Shown here: in pieces, positions 41,208-51,021 of the stretch
How positions within the stretch are numbered: the first letter of the stretch is position 1
Layout of the letters: each line of letters starts with the position of its first letter
Origin: an uncultured Chthonomonadales bacterium
GTDB taxonomy: Bacteria; Armatimonadota; Chthonomonadetes; Chthonomonadales; CAJBBX01
DNA length: 64,000 nt
Direction of reading: 5' to 3'
NCBI GenBank assembly: GCA_938005745.1
Contig: CALLMM010000015.1
Span: 1 to 64,000 of the forward strand
Notes under the pieces: model-generated
What the model was told of the DNA's origin: nothing
What the model saw: only the letters and a program-made list of their open reading frames with translations
The model's database searches: none
Translations under genes and position numbers: made by a program

Positions 41208-43697
41208 CTAAATATTCCCCTCGCTGAAAGGGATATAACGATAGAAGACCGCCAGCGATTTACGCAGCACCTTGCCCTGATGGCGATAGCCGCCATGCCC
41301 CGGAACGATCCGGCAGAAGGTGCCGTCAATGCGACTGTCGTTCGTCTCAGCCGGAGCATAGTCCGGGTCTGGTTCGAGGATATAGGCAACCGGCTTATCC
41401 TGACCGACGATCCCCTCAATGCGTTCCAGCCCCAGCCGCTCTCTCAACTCTTGCTGACGGTCCATCTGGGCGTTCTGTATGACCAGTTGAACATCTTCCA
41501 GCAGCGTCCTGACATCGTTCGGCAGAGCTTCGATGAGGGATGCGATCTGCGGCGATTGATAGAGATGATAGTCCAGCGAGTCGAGCATCCACTCCGTCCA
41601 CATCGCCGGATCGTCCGAAGGGCTTTTGAGAGAATCCCACTGTTTTACCAGCACACGATAGTAGGAGTCCAGTCTCTCCAGGTCTTTCTTGAGCGTCGGG
41701 GAGAGAGGCTGAAGCTTCACACGATTCAACTGCTCGTTCAGTCGTCTCCAGTCCTCCAGCCACGCCTTTGAACGAGCAGGCGCTGCAGGACGCGGTGTAG
41801 CAGCTCTCTCGGGAGATGGGGGCGCAGAGAGCGTTGCGCCGCTCGGAGAGGAGGGGGGAGGGCGTACGCCTGATCCGGAGGAGTGCGTATCGAACTGCGC
41901 TGGAGATGACGCCTCTGAAGCGGGCATGCGCGTGCCTGTCGAACTGGCAGCCTGCGCTCTCTCCAGTCTCTGTACGCTCGCCATGACCGCCTGCAGTGTC
42001 GTCAACAGCTCCTGCGAGACCCGTTTCAAGCCGTCTATCTCTCCCTGAATCGTCTGATACTGCGTCTCTAAAGCCTCTATTTTTTCTGCGGTATGCGCCT
42101 CAATTCTCGGCAGAAGGCTCTGCTCCAGCTCATTCAGACGGTCTTCCTGAGATGCGTCGCGGCTCTCCTGCTTCTGCATCAGACCATTGACATGCTCTCC
42201 GATGGACTGAAGATCGGAGAGAATGCGTGTCTGCTGCTCTTTCAGGTCTTCCACTCCCTGCGAGGCGGCAGCGCATAACGCTTCCAGTGTCCCGGATCTG
42301 CTCTGAAGCTCGCTCAACTCGCGGGACAGACGGCTCGTCTCTTCCGTCAACTGTCCCGATACCTCGGTGATCCGATCCTCCAGCCTTTTCCGATCTTCCG
42401 AAAAGGCTGCGACCGACTCCTGCAAAGCAGCGAAGGAGGCTTCCGCCTCCTGCTGCTGCTGTCGAAACTGCTCCTGTTCCCGGTTCAGGGCTTCACGATA
42501 TTTCGTCTGCTGTTGAACCAGCTCCTCAAACTGAAAGCGGAGATCGGCGGTCTGACCTCTTATCTCTCTAATCTGAGAAGAGAGCCCGCTGTCCAGGTTC
42601 TGAAGCCTCTCATTCAACTCCGAAGTCTTCGCAATGACCTGCGCATCCAGAACGGGCTGCAGATTGCGCTCCAGTTCGCGATAGCCCATGTTCAGGTGCT
42701 GAAAGCGGCTGTCCAGAAGTCTCTGCAGCTCCGTGATGCCGTTCCTGAGCGACTCGATCTGCAGCCGCTCTTCCAGCGACTCCACGCCTCCCTGAAGCTC
42801 ATTGATTCGCGCCTCCAGATCGAGCAGCCGATTGTATTGAAGCGCATCGTTGCTCTCCAGGCCCTTTCCCTGCTGATAGAGGTCGCTGCGAAGCTCCTCC
42901 ATCAGGCTGCGGAGGTCGGCAATCTGCTTCTGGAGGAGACCCTCCTCTTCTGCACGCAGGTCCGTCGGTGCTTCCGAAGAGGGCGCAGGGGGCGCGTTCC
43001 AGACCTGCTGCACATCGAAGATATCGCTTTTTCCTGAGGCAGCGGGAGGAGCGGGGGTCTGTGCAGAGGGACGATGCGGTGTGGCAACGACGGCGGTCCA
43101 TCGTCCCGTTACGTCTATTCTGACACGGCTGACTCCCTCCGCATCGAGGATCACCTGCTCCTGCAGCGTGGTTCCTCCCATCCCCCCCTGCAGGTAGACC
43201 GTCAGGGTAGTGGGTCCCGGGCCGAACAGAACCGGTTCAACCCGCAGAATAGGCGAACTGACCGACGCTCTGCCCGGACCGCCGCTCACTTCGATCTGCT
43301 TCTGACCTGCTTCTCCGGGGGAGAGGACGCCGAAATCGAGACGACCCGGCTGAACCTTGATGTTGGTCGGTCTTCTGGCGGCAGCGGAACCGGATAGCAG
43401 GACAGAGACGATATCCACGCTCTTCTGCGCCTCATGATTGGGAATGCCGCGCTCCAGAAGATTCTTTACCGCAGCCCTCTTCTTATCCGGATCGTTGATG
43501 CCGCGTACCTGATTGAGCAGAAGATTCCAGGTCTGCAGTTCATTGAGGGCGTTTTCGTGATTGACCCCGCAGGAGAGCATCAACTGAGTGAGCTGATCGA
43601 GAGAGCGAACGCCGTGCGTCTTGATCTGTTCTGCGAGCGGGAGGAGCGCGGGAATGAGCTTATCCAGAAGATGTGAGGGGAGGGGAGAAGGCATCAT
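41208..43697 (-). CDS. Large coiled-coil protein with helical, GGPGRA beta and GrpE-like domains
   Basis: The 829-residue cytoplasmic protein has an ordered architecture. Residues about 9-101 form an all-helical domain (SLDQLTQLMLSCGVN..ALNELQTWNLLLNQVRGINDPDKK). Residues 112-202 form a beta domain with SGGPGRA at 138-144 and FGPGPTTLTVYLQGG. A proline-rich linker follows, then about 350 residues of heptad coiled coil, a second proline/serine linker, and a C-terminal domain whose last 60 residues (IDGTFCRIVPGHGGYRHQGKVLRKSLAVFYRY) resemble the GrpE nucleotide-exchange wing. The helical and beta domains recur in the neighbouring gene. No family name is known to me. Confidence 0.85.
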   Translation of the reverse strand: MMPSPLPSHLLDKLIPALLPLAEQIKTHGVRSLDQLTQLMLSCGVNHENALNELQTWNLLLNQVRGINDPDKKRAAVKNLLERGIPNHEAQKSVDIVSVLLSGSAAARRPTNIKVQPGRLDFGVLSPGEAGQKQIEVSGGPGRASVSSPILRVEPVLFGPGPTTLTVYLQGGMGGTTLQEQVILDAEGVSRVRIDVTGRWTAVVATPHRPSAQTPAPPAASGKSDIFDVQQVWNAPPAPSSEAPTDLRAEEEGLLQKQIADLRSLMEELRSDLYQQGKGLESNDALQYNRLLDLEARINELQGGVESLEERLQIESLRNGITELQRLLDSRFQHLNMGYRELERNLQPVLDAQVIAKTSELNERLQNLDSGLSSQIREIRGQTADLRFQFEELVQQQTKYREALNREQEQFRQQQQEAEASFAALQESVAAFSEDRKRLEDRITEVSGQLTEETSRLSRELSELQSRSGTLEALCAAASQGVEDLKEQQTRILSDLQSIGEHVNGLMQKQESRDASQEDRLNELEQSLLPRIEAHTAEKIEALETQYQTIQGEIDGLKRVSQELLTTLQAVMASVQRLERAQAASSTGTRMPASEASSPAQFDTHSSGSGVRPPPSSPSGATLSAPPSPERAATPRPAAPARSKAWLEDWRRLNEQLNRVKLQPLSPTLKKDLERLDSYYRVLVKQWDSLKSPSDDPAMWTEWMLDSLDYHLYQSPQIASLIEALPNDVRTLLEDVQLVIQNAQMDRQQELRERLGLERIEGIVGQDKPVAYILEPDPDYAPAETNDSRIDGTFCRIVPGHGGYRHQGKVLRKSLAVFYRYIPFSEGNI

Positions 43698-43728
43698 GTC
43701 TCTCCAGCGATAAATGGAGCACAGCCGT

Positions 43729-45030
43729 TTATCGGTTCTGGGAACTCCAGAGCGCAGTCATTGCCAGTTGGATCAGCTCCGTTTCGGTCTCCAGAATCAG
43801 CTTTTCATCGAGCAGCATGCCGTCTGCGCCGCCCTGCAGCGTCAGTACCAGCGTGGTCGGTCCAGGACCGAACACTCCCGGCGAAACGGTAACCATCGCA
43901 GTGCTGGATAAGGCTCTTCCCGGTCCGCCGGTAACCACGATCGTCTTCTGTGCGCCGATGCCTGGAGGCAGCCACCCGAACTGTATGGCGTTTGCGCTGA
44001 CCGAGATAGGCAGGACTGCCGCGCCGGTGGGGGAGGAGACAGGAGGCGCAGCCACCATCTCAACCGCGGTTCTCGCCAGACCTTCCGGAACATTGCGATC
44101 TGTGAAAAGCTTGATCGCGCCTTCCTTTTTCGCCGGATCGGAGGAGCCGCGAACGAAAAGAAGAATCTTCATCCAGCCCTCCAGCACCTCAAGCGCCCAG
44201 CTCTCATTCAAGCCGCAGTAGGTCATGATCTGGGTCAGCTGATCACGCGACAGCGCGCCCTCTGAACGGACGCGCTCCGCCAGACCCGGCAGTCCCTGCA
44301 TCAGGCGTTCGATCGGCTTCAGGTTTTTTTTCTCAGGAAGAGCGGATACGGAGGAAGCGGAGGGCGGAGGGGATGGCGCGGCGCTGCTCGCCGTGGTCTC
44401 CAGTCTGCGGACATTCTGATCTAACTGCGTCAGCCGCTCCAGGATCTGTCTTACGCTGGAACTGAGGGTCGCCAGATCGCCGGACAGCTGGTTGAGCATA
44501 CTCTCCGCCCGCTGCAGACGCTCCTCTATCGGCTGAAGGTTCACCGGAGGCGCAGCAGGAGAGGATGCCGGGTTCTTTGCTATTCGCTGGGTCTCACGGA
44601 CCAGCGTCTCAAACTCCTCCAGGCGTCTGCGCTGGATCGTATCTTTGCGCTCCAGCGCAAGCGCCTGACCTTTGAGGAGCATGAGCTGCTTCTCCAGTTC
44701 GCCGATCCGCTCCTGCAGTCGCTTCTCACCGGTCGCTCTGGCAGAAGCGGCATCCCATTTCGCCTGTACGTTCACGCGAACCCGCAGGTCGTCGCTGTCC
44801 AGCAGAAGCACATCGGCGAGCGTCTGCCCGTCTTTCCCGGCGGACGTGCTGACATTCAGAGTCGTCTCCTCCGGACCGAATTTCGACGGCTCCACTGTGA
44901 ACAGCCCCATTTCGGAGGAGGCGCGCCCCGGACCGCCGCTGACGATGAGCGCGCGCTGCCCGGACTCGCCGGGAGCGAGGGTTCCGAAGTCAATTTCGCT
45001 GTCGCTGACGGTTATCGGCAGTCCGCTCAT
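43729..45030 (-). CDS. Second protein with two GGPGRA beta domains and the shared helical domain
   Basis: This 433-residue protein reuses the domains of its downstream neighbour in another order: beta domain 1 at 4-92 (GGPGRA 32-37), coiled coil at about 100-215, proline/serine linker, helical domain at about 236-327 (SRDQLTQIMTYCGLNE), beta domain 2 at 340-428 (GGPGRA 368-373). The helical domains share LTQ-M--CG and RG-DP-KK, showing duplication. No signal or membrane segment. It is 31 bases before the larger gene and downstream of apt. Function unknown; domain order suggests oligomerisation. Confidence 0.85.
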   Translation of the reverse strand: MSGLPITVSDSEIDFGTLAPGESGQRALIVSGGPGRASSEMGLFTVEPSKFGPEETTLNVSTSAGKDGQTLADVLLLDSDDLRVRVNVQAKWDAASARATGEKRLQERIGELEKQLMLLKGQALALERKDTIQRRRLEEFETLVRETQRIAKNPASSPAAPPVNLQPIEERLQRAESMLNQLSGDLATLSSSVRQILERLTQLDQNVRRLETTASSAAPSPPPSASSVSALPEKKNLKPIERLMQGLPGLAERVRSEGALSRDQLTQIMTYCGLNESWALEVLEGWMKILLFVRGSSDPAKKEGAIKLFTDRNVPEGLARTAVEMVAAPPVSSPTGAAVLPISVSANAIQFGWLPPGIGAQKTIVVTGGPGRALSSTAMVTVSPGVFGPGPTTLVLTLQGGADGMLLDEKLILETETELIQLAMTALWSSQNR

Positions 45031-45060
45031 AGGTGTTTGCTTGCGAGGGAGGAGATCACA

Positions 45061-45585
45061 CTATTCAAAATTGATCAGAGAGAGGACTTCATAACCGTGC
45101 AGATACTTGCGTCCTTTGAGGAAGTCCAGTTCGATCATGAAGCAGAAGCCCGTAACCTCTCCCTCCAGACGCTCGACCAGTCTCGCTGTTGCGGCGGCGG
45201 TGCCGCCGGTCGCCAGCAGATCATCCACCACCAGCACCTTCTGACCGGGCTTGACGGCGTCCACATGCATCTCTACGGTATTGGTGCCGTACTCCAGGGC
45301 GTACTCTTCGCTGATGGTGCGGTAGGGGAGTTTCCCCAGTTTCCTGACCGGGACGAATCCGACGCCCAGCTGCAGAGCCAGCGGCATCCCCAGCACAAAC
45401 CCGCGCGACTCGATCCCCGCCACCAGATCGGGGGGATCTTTTCGGGCGAATATGGCAAAGTGATCTATCACCTCCTGAACCGCCTGCGGATCCGCCAGCA
45501 CAGGGGTGATGTCTTTAAACAGAATACCGGGTTTGGGAAAGTCCGGCACGTCCCGGAGGAGAGACTGTGCGCGCAGTCGGGTCAT
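45061..45585 (-). CDS. apt: Adenine phosphoribosyltransferase
   Basis: ATG 45585 follows GGAAGGTGG and gives 174 residues; a GTG/TTG region to 45603 is less likely. It shows PDFPKPGILFKDITPVL and the PRPP-binding VLVVDDLLATGGTA motif. The enzyme turns adenine and PRPP into AMP. It follows mtnA and mtnP on the same strand; MtnP releases adenine, so the three form an adenine-recycling methylthioadenosine salvage unit. Confidence 0.94.
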   Translation of the reverse strand: MTRLRAQSLLRDVPDFPKPGILFKDITPVLADPQAVQEVIDHFAIFARKDPPDLVAGIESRGFVLGMPLALQLGVGFVPVRKLGKLPYRTISEEYALEYGTNTVEMHVDAVKPGQKVLVVDDLLATGGTAAATARLVERLEGEVTGFCFMIELDFLKGRKYLHGYEVLSLINFE

Positions 45586-45622
45586 AAAAGCCACCTTCCT
45601 CAAAGTTTTTTTCCTGCCTCTA

Positions 45623-46690
45623 TTACGCAGGAATGGCGACCTGTTCCACCAGTTTTTTCAGCGTCTCATCATAGGGCGGTCGCACCACGCCCTTTTCGGT
45701 GATGATGGCGGTGATCAGTTCGTTCGGAGTAACATCGAACGCGGGATTCCAGACCGGTACGCCCTCCGGCGCGATCCGAATGCCCTCAACATGGGTCATC
45801 TCGATGGTTTCGCGCTCCTCAATGGGAATGCGTGAGCCGGTTGGCAGCTGCATGTCCACCGTGGAGAGCGGAGCCGCCACATAGAAGGGAACCTTATGAT
45901 ACTGCGCCAGGACCGCCACGCTGTAGGTTCCGATCTTGTTGGCGGTATCCCCGTTGGCTGCGATGCGGTCTGCGCCGACGATCACGCAGTCTATGCGACC
46001 CTCTCGCATCAAAACCGCCGCCATATTGTCCGCGATGATCGTCACGGGGATATTGTCCTGCGCCAGTTCCCAGGCGGTTAACTTCATTCCCTGCAGGCGT
46101 GGGCGGGTCTCATCGGCAACCACCTGTATGCGCTTGCCCTCTTCGATCGCATAGCGGACGACGCCGAGCGCGGTTCCATAGCTGACGGTCGCCAGTGCGC
46201 CGGCGTTACAGTGGGTCAGTACCGTATAACCGTCCTGCAGCAGCGCGGAGCCGTGCATGCCGATCGCGCGGTTGGCTTCGATGTCCTCCCCCAGTATCGC
46301 CAGCGCTTCCGTGATCAGGGCGTCTTTGATGTCTACAATATTGCCCTCTACCTTCTCGATCACGCCCATCATACGATCTACGGCATAAAAAAGATTAACC
46401 GCGGTTGGACGAGCTGCCCGGAAGGTCTCCGCGATCTGTTCCATGCGTTTCTTGAAGGACTCGCGGCTCTCAGCGATGATCCCGCGCGCGCCCAGCGCCA
46501 TCCCCAGCGCGGCGGAGACGCCGATCGCCGGCGCGCCTCGAACCACCATCGTTCGTATCGCCTGTGCGACATCGCGCCAGTCACCCAGATCGAGATAGGT
46601 GAGGCGTTCCGGCAGGGCGGTCTGGTCTATCAGGCGGACCTTTCCGCCCTTCCAGGACACGGTCTGCAACACCTTTTCAGCATCGGGCAT
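45623..46690 (-). CDS. mtnA: S-methyl-5-thioribose-1-phosphate isomerase
   Basis: The 355-residue protein has the eIF2B-like MtnA fold with TMVVRGAPAIGVSAALG, THCNAGALATVSYGTALG (catalytic cysteine), and VGADRIAANGDTANKIGTY (catalytic aspartate). It isomerises methylthioribose-1-phosphate to the ribulose form in methionine salvage. It sits after mtnP and before apt. Later salvage genes (mtnB, mtnW, mtnD) are not in the window. Confidence 0.94.
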   Translation of the reverse strand: MPDAEKVLQTVSWKGGKVRLIDQTALPERLTYLDLGDWRDVAQAIRTMVVRGAPAIGVSAALGMALGARGIIAESRESFKKRMEQIAETFRAARPTAVNLFYAVDRMMGVIEKVEGNIVDIKDALITEALAILGEDIEANRAIGMHGSALLQDGYTVLTHCNAGALATVSYGTALGVVRYAIEEGKRIQVVADETRPRLQGMKLTAWELAQDNIPVTIIADNMAAVLMREGRIDCVIVGADRIAANGDTANKIGTYSVAVLAQYHKVPFYVAAPLSTVDMQLPTGSRIPIEERETIEMTHVEGIRIAPEGVPVWNPAFDVTPNELITAIITEKGVVRPPYDETLKKLVEQVAIPA

Positions 46691-46737
46691 GGAAGATTCT
46701 CCCTCAGGGCAAGGAATCGGGCAAGGGCAGACTGGTA

Positions 46738-47550
46738 TCAGGCGCTGATACGCGCTTGATCCAGCGAGTGATGGCAGGGACTGTCCATATCCAGGGGAAT
46801 GCGGCGCGCCATCTCCAGTACGACCTCTTTTATATTATCAGCATTCTGCTTGAATACCTTATAGACTTCGGCGGCGGTTACCGGCTCGATCTCCCCTTCA
46901 TGAAAGAGCCCGCAGTCATAGTCGGTTACAAGCGAGATGTTCACGACGGCGATCTGCTGCTCCAGCGCAAGATAGGCTTCCGGGTACTGCGTCATCCCGA
47001 TCACCTCCCAGCCCTGCGCGCTGAACCCTTGACTCTCCGCCTTGGTAGAGAAGCGCGGTCCGTTGATGACGACGATAGTTCCGCTCTCATGCACGGTGAT
47101 CCCTCTGGAGACGATCACCTCTCGCGCCAGACGGCGCAGGTTCGGGCAGTAGGTCTCGGCGGGACTGACATGATAGACCTCCGGTCCATCGTAGAAGGTG
47201 TCAATTCTGCCGCGCGTTCGATCCACAAACTGATCGCACAGCACGAACTCTCCGGGCTTGATATGCGGCTGCAGGCTTCCTACCGCGCAGGGGCTGATCA
47301 GGTAGCGAATGCCGACCGACTTCATCGCCCAGATGTTGGCGCGATAGTTGATCCTGTGGGGCGGGATGGTGTGGCGTCTGCCGTGACGGGGCATGAAGGC
47401 GATGGTTCTGCCGTCTAGCTCTGCCAGAAAGAGACTGTCGCTGGGGTCGCCGTAGGGCGTCTCGATCGAGACCTCCTGAACATTGTCCAGAAATCGATAG
47501 AAGCCGCTACCGCCAAAAACGCCGATGGGGGCGTTCGCTGTTGTCGTCAT
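46738..47550 (-). CDS. mtnP: S-methyl-5'-thioadenosine phosphorylase
   Basis: The 270-residue PNP-family protein has GVFGGSGFYRFL, the phosphate-binding MPRHGRRHTIPPHRINYRANIWA, and the late VINGPRFSTKAESQ and YDCGLFHEGE segments. It cleaves methylthioadenosine to adenine and methylthioribose-1-phosphate. Its start overlaps the rnc stop (4 bases), and mtnA follows 47 bases later. Confidence 0.94.
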   Translation of the reverse strand: MTTTANAPIGVFGGSGFYRFLDNVQEVSIETPYGDPSDSLFLAELDGRTIAFMPRHGRRHTIPPHRINYRANIWAMKSVGIRYLISPCAVGSLQPHIKPGEFVLCDQFVDRTRGRIDTFYDGPEVYHVSPAETYCPNLRRLAREVIVSRGITVHESGTIVVINGPRFSTKAESQGFSAQGWEVIGMTQYPEAYLALEQQIAVVNISLVTDYDCGLFHEGEIEPVTAAEVYKVFKQNADNIKEVVLEMARRIPLDMDSPCHHSLDQARISA

Positions 47551-48257
47551 GCATCCTCCTTCAACGAACCGTTTTCCAGCAGCGAAAGGCGAATCAGCGC
47601 GTCTCGCGCCGCTTCCCGCTCCGCCTCTTTCTTGCTCTTGCCGACGCCCGTCCCGATCACATCCGTGTTCAGGAGCGCCTCCGCCATGAACGTCTTATCG
47701 TGATCCGCTCCCGTCTCCCGCACAATGCGATAGCGCGGCGTGACACGGCTGCTCGCCTGCATATGCACCTGCAGCAACGACTTATAGTCGTCCAGCAGGC
47801 TGTCTTCCGAGATGCGCTGCATGGCAGGTGAGAGCGTTCTCTGTATGAACGCCCTGGCAGCGGCAAAGCCCTGATCCAGATAGATGGCGGCGATCAACGC
47901 CTCGTAGGCATCTGACAGGACGGATTTCCGCTGACGTGCGCCCTCTATCGGTGCGATCTCGATCGCCTGATCCAGCCCGAGTTGAAGCGCGGCTTCTGCC
48001 AGTGTGGACTCGCTGACAACGTAGGCTTTCGCTTTCGCCATCTCCCCTTCGCTGGCATCCGGCATCGAGTGAAACAGGCTTTCACAGATCACCATGCCGA
48101 GAATGGAGTCACCCAGAAACTCCAGACGCTCATTACTGTCCGTGTGCGAATCGGGCGTTACGGAACGATGACGGAGCGCCTGCTGCAGTCTGGAGCGATC
48201 CTGAAACGAGACGCCAATCCGACTCTCCAGTTCCTCGATCTCTTGATTGGACTGCAC
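47547..48257 (-). CDS. rnc: Ribonuclease III
   Basis: The 236-residue enzyme has the RNase III signature NERLEFLGDSILGMVICESLF, the second acidic site SDAYEALIAAIYLDQGF, and a C-terminal double-strand RNA-binding domain (DYKSLLQVHMQ...GKSKKEAEREAARDAL). It processes ribosomal and other structured RNA. GTG is the start. It begins the rnc-mtnP-mtnA-apt unit; the fab operon upstream ends in a terminator, so rnc should have its own promoter, but none was clear. Confidence 0.95.
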   Translation of the reverse strand: MQSNQEIEELESRIGVSFQDRSRLQQALRHRSVTPDSHTDSNERLEFLGDSILGMVICESLFHSMPDASEGEMAKAKAYVVSESTLAEAALQLGLDQAIEIAPIEGARQRKSVLSDAYEALIAAIYLDQGFAAARAFIQRTLSPAMQRISEDSLLDDYKSLLQVHMQASSRVTPRYRIVRETGADHDKTFMAEALLNTDVIGTGVGKSKKEAEREAARDALIRLSLLENGSLKEDA

Positions 48258-48551
48258 CGTTTGCGTCCTTATTCGCCCGTCTTTCCAGCCGCAGCTGGTT
48301 CCAGATGGCAGCGCTGCAGACTTCCAGATATGATATACCCCAGAACCGGCGGTCGCTTCTCTTCTACGCCGTACTGATGCGCTGAAATTCGTGTAACGGT
48401 ACTGTCATTCGACTTTTCCGGGCGGACATCCTGCGTAACGCCAGTTCTTCGGAGTTACTGATGTTCAGGGATACGCGAGAAAAAGAGAACAGGATGCGCT
48501 GACTCGTAACGATCAGCTGCATCCTGTCTGCCGTCGGCGGTATGACTTTCG
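48258..48551 (-). other. Spacer between fabF and rnc
   Basis: Of 294 bases, only the fabF terminator (48477-48527) is recognisable. TATATC and TATCAT boxes about 80 bases before rnc on the minus strand have no good -35 partner. No gene or ncRNA was seen. Confidence 0.5.
48477..48527 (-). terminator. Strong terminator of the recG-fabF operon
   Basis: ACAGGATGC-GCTGA (48489-48502) pairs with TCAGC-T-GCATCCTGT (48113-relative end at 48527) with one bulged base and a ten-base loop; on the minus strand TTCTCTTTTTC follows. It is 24 bases past the fabF stop. Confidence 0.88.
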
Positions 48552-49814
48552 TCAGGAGAGTTTTCTGAAAATCACGGTCGCGTTATGCCCTCCGAAACCG
48601 AAGGAGTTGGACATGGCGACCTCTACCGGCGCCGATCGCGCCACATTGGGAGTGTAGTCGAGATCGCACTCCGGATCGGGGGTTGTGTAGTTGATCGTGG
48701 GCGGGATCATCTGATTCTGAATCGCCAGCACGCTCACCACGGCCTCGATCGCCCCTGCCGCCCCGAGCAGATGCCCGGTCATGGACTTTGTGGAGCTGAT
48801 GGGGATTCTGTAGGCGGCTTCCCCGAAGGTGGTTTTGATCGCTGCCGTCTCTAGTTTATCGTTGTAGTGGGTGGAGGTGCCGTGCGCGTTGATATAGTCC
48901 ACGTCCTCCGGAGAGATCGCGGCGCGATTCAGCGCCATGGACATGGCGCGGGCGGCTCCCTCGCCCTCCGGAGCCGGCGCGGTGATGTGGTAGGCGTCCG
49001 CTGTCAGTCCGTAGCCGATCAACTCCGCATAGATGCGCGCTCCCCGCTGTCGGGCATGAGACAGGGACTCCAGGATCAGAATGCCGGCTCCCTCCGCCAT
49101 TACAAAGCCGTCGCGGTCTTTGTCGAATGGTCGGCTGGCTGCCTGCGGGTCGTCATTACGCTGAGACAGCGTGCGCGCCGCGCAGAAGCCACCCAGTCCG
49201 AGAGCTGTCAGCGGCGCTTCGCTGCCTCCCGCAATCATCACGTCGGCGTCTCCCCGACGGATGATATGGTAGGCGTCGCCAATCGCGTGCGTTCCGGTGG
49301 CGCAGGCGGTTACGACGGTGCTGTTGGGTCCCTTCGCGCCGTAGAGAATGGAGACCTGTCCGGACGCCATATCGGCGATGAGCATCGGGATAAAGAAGGG
49401 GCTGATACGATCGGGTCCGCGATCGAACATCACCTTCGCCTGCTCTTCAATCGTCCGCAGCCCGCCGATACCCGAACCGATCAGCACTCCGACCCGGTTC
49501 GCCTCCTCCGTGCTGATCTCGAAGCAGGCGTCTGTCAGCGCCATCCGCGTGGCGGCGACCGCAAAATGGACGAAGCGGTCCATGCGGCGCGCCTCTTTGC
49601 GCTCCATGAAGTCTTCCGGCGCGAAATCGGTGATCTCTCCGGCAAATCGGGTGGTGAAGGCGGAGACATCGAAGCTGGTGATCGGGACGATCCCGGAGCG
49701 TCCTGCAATCAGGCTCTGCCAGAAACGCTCAATCCCCAGCCCCATGGACGTCACCACTCCCATGCCGGTTACCACCACTCGCTCCGGTGGAGAGTACTCT
49801 GCGTGTTCAGTCAT
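48552..49814 (-). CDS. fabF: 3-oxoacyl-ACP synthase II
   Basis: The 420-residue condensing enzyme has the full triad Cys171 (TACATG), His311 (NAHGTST) and His348 (TGHLLGA). It elongates acyl-ACP in fatty acid synthesis. It is the last gene of the fab operon, 24 bases after acpP, and ends at a terminator. A diverged paralogue is encoded at 4872-6149. Confidence 0.96.
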   Translation of the reverse strand: MTEHAEYSPPERVVVTGMGVVTSMGLGIERFWQSLIAGRSGIVPITSFDVSAFTTRFAGEITDFAPEDFMERKEARRMDRFVHFAVAATRMALTDACFEISTEEANRVGVLIGSGIGGLRTIEEQAKVMFDRGPDRISPFFIPMLIADMASGQVSILYGAKGPNSTVVTACATGTHAIGDAYHIIRRGDADVMIAGGSEAPLTALGLGGFCAARTLSQRNDDPQAASRPFDKDRDGFVMAEGAGILILESLSHARQRGARIYAELIGYGLTADAYHITAPAPEGEGAARAMSMALNRAAISPEDVDYINAHGTSTHYNDKLETAAIKTTFGEAAYRIPISSTKSMTGHLLGAAGAIEAVVSVLAIQNQMIPPTINYTTPDPECDLDYTPNVARSAPVEVAMSNSFGFGGHNATVIFRKLS

Positions 49815-49838
49815 GGCAACCTCGCCGGAGGGCTGGAT

Positions 49839-50072
49839 TCAGTTCATCTTGGCGTCAATATAGTCAACGGCTTCCTGAACCGTCTTGATCTTCTCGGCAT
49901 CCTCATCCGGGATCTCGATTTCGAACTCCTCCTCAAGACCCATGACGAGCTCCACTACATCCAGCGAGTCGGCTCCAAGATCGTTGATGATATCCGCCTC
50001 CGGGGTTACCTCTGATGGGTCCTTCTCAAGCTGCTCGACGATCACCTTCTTCACACGCTCAAAAGTAGACAT
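49839..50072 (-). CDS. acpP: Acyl carrier protein
   Basis: The 77-residue acidic protein has the [12 protein letters not shown] motif; Ser36 receives the phosphopantetheine arm. It carries growing acyl chains. Between fabG and fabF as usual. No second ACP is seen in the window, so the extra ketosynthase at 4872 may use this one. Confidence 0.97.
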   Translation of the reverse strand: MSTFERVKKVIVEQLEKDPSEVTPEADIINDLGADSLDVVELVMGLEEEFEIEIPDEDAEKIKTVQEAVDYIDAKMN

Positions 50073-50120
50073 TTCGTCCTCCCGTTTAAGAAATGATGAT
50101 TCTGATTGTGCATCAGGGAA

Positions 50121-50864
50121 CTACATAAACATGCCGCCGTCTACGGTCACAACCTGTCCGGTCATATAGGAAGAGTGGTCGCTCGCCAGAAAGAGAGCCA
50201 CCTTTGCGACATCTTCCGGCTGTCCTAGTCGCCCCAGAGGGATACGCCGTTTCATCTCCTCGCGGACCTCCTCCGGAAGCGCGTCAGTCATGGAGGTAAC
50301 GATATACCCGGGCGCGATGGCGTTGACGGTAATTCCTCTGGAACCCAGCTCTTTCGCCGTAGACTTTGTCAGTGCGATCAAGCCGCCCTTCGAGGCGGCA
50401 TAGTTTGCCTGTCCCGCGTTACCAGCGATACCGATAACCGAAGTGATGTTGATGATCCTGCCGGACTTCTGCTTGAGCATGATCCGCGACGCCGCCTTCG
50501 TACAGAGAAACGCGCCTTTGAGATTGCTGTCGAGTACGGCGTCCCAGTCTCCTTCGCTCATGCGCAGCAGCAGATTATCGCGGGTGATGCCGGCGTTGTT
50601 GATCAGAATGTCTACGCGGTCGAACGCCTGCATGGTTTCATCAAAAAGCCGCTGGACATCCCCGGCAGAGGCCACATCCCCCTGAACCGCGATCACGCGA
50701 CGTCCAGTCTTCTCTCTCACCTCCGCGGCGGCTGACTCCACGTTGGCGGCGGTATAGCTGAAGAGAGCGAGATCTGCGCCCTCCTGCGCCAGCTGCAGGG
50801 CAATGGCACGTCCGATTCCGCGACCGGCTCCGGTTATGACTGCGACTCTATTCTCCAGCAGCAT
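50121..50864 (-). CDS. fabG: 3-oxoacyl-ACP reductase
   Basis: The 247-residue short-chain dehydrogenase has TGAGRGIG NADPH binding (11-18), NNAG, and the catalytic Ser142, Tyr155 and Lys159 in YAASK. It reduces 3-oxoacyl-ACP. 48 bases separate it from acpP. The 157 bases upstream, to fabD, hold a few stem-like repeats (CGGGTAACCCG) but no clear promoter. Confidence 0.95.
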   Translation of the reverse strand: MLLENRVAVITGAGRGIGRAIALQLAQEGADLALFSYTAANVESAAAEVREKTGRRVIAVQGDVASAGDVQRLFDETMQAFDRVDILINNAGITRDNLLLRMSEGDWDAVLDSNLKGAFLCTKAASRIMLKQKSGRIINITSVIGIAGNAGQANYAASKGGLIALTKSTAKELGSRGITVNAIAPGYIVTSMTDALPEEVREEMKRRIPLGRLGQPEDVAKVALFLASDHSSYMTGQVVTVDGGMFM

Positions 50865-51021
50865 ATGAATCTGCGACCTCTCTGACGGGGGCAGCGCTCT
50901 GCAGACCCGCGTCTCAGGCGGGTTACCCGGATAATAATACCCGTTCTACCCGTAAATCTACGTATAACTCCGACACGATCCCGAGCCGCAGAGAAAATTG
51001 TCAGCCCGCCCGGTTCTCATC

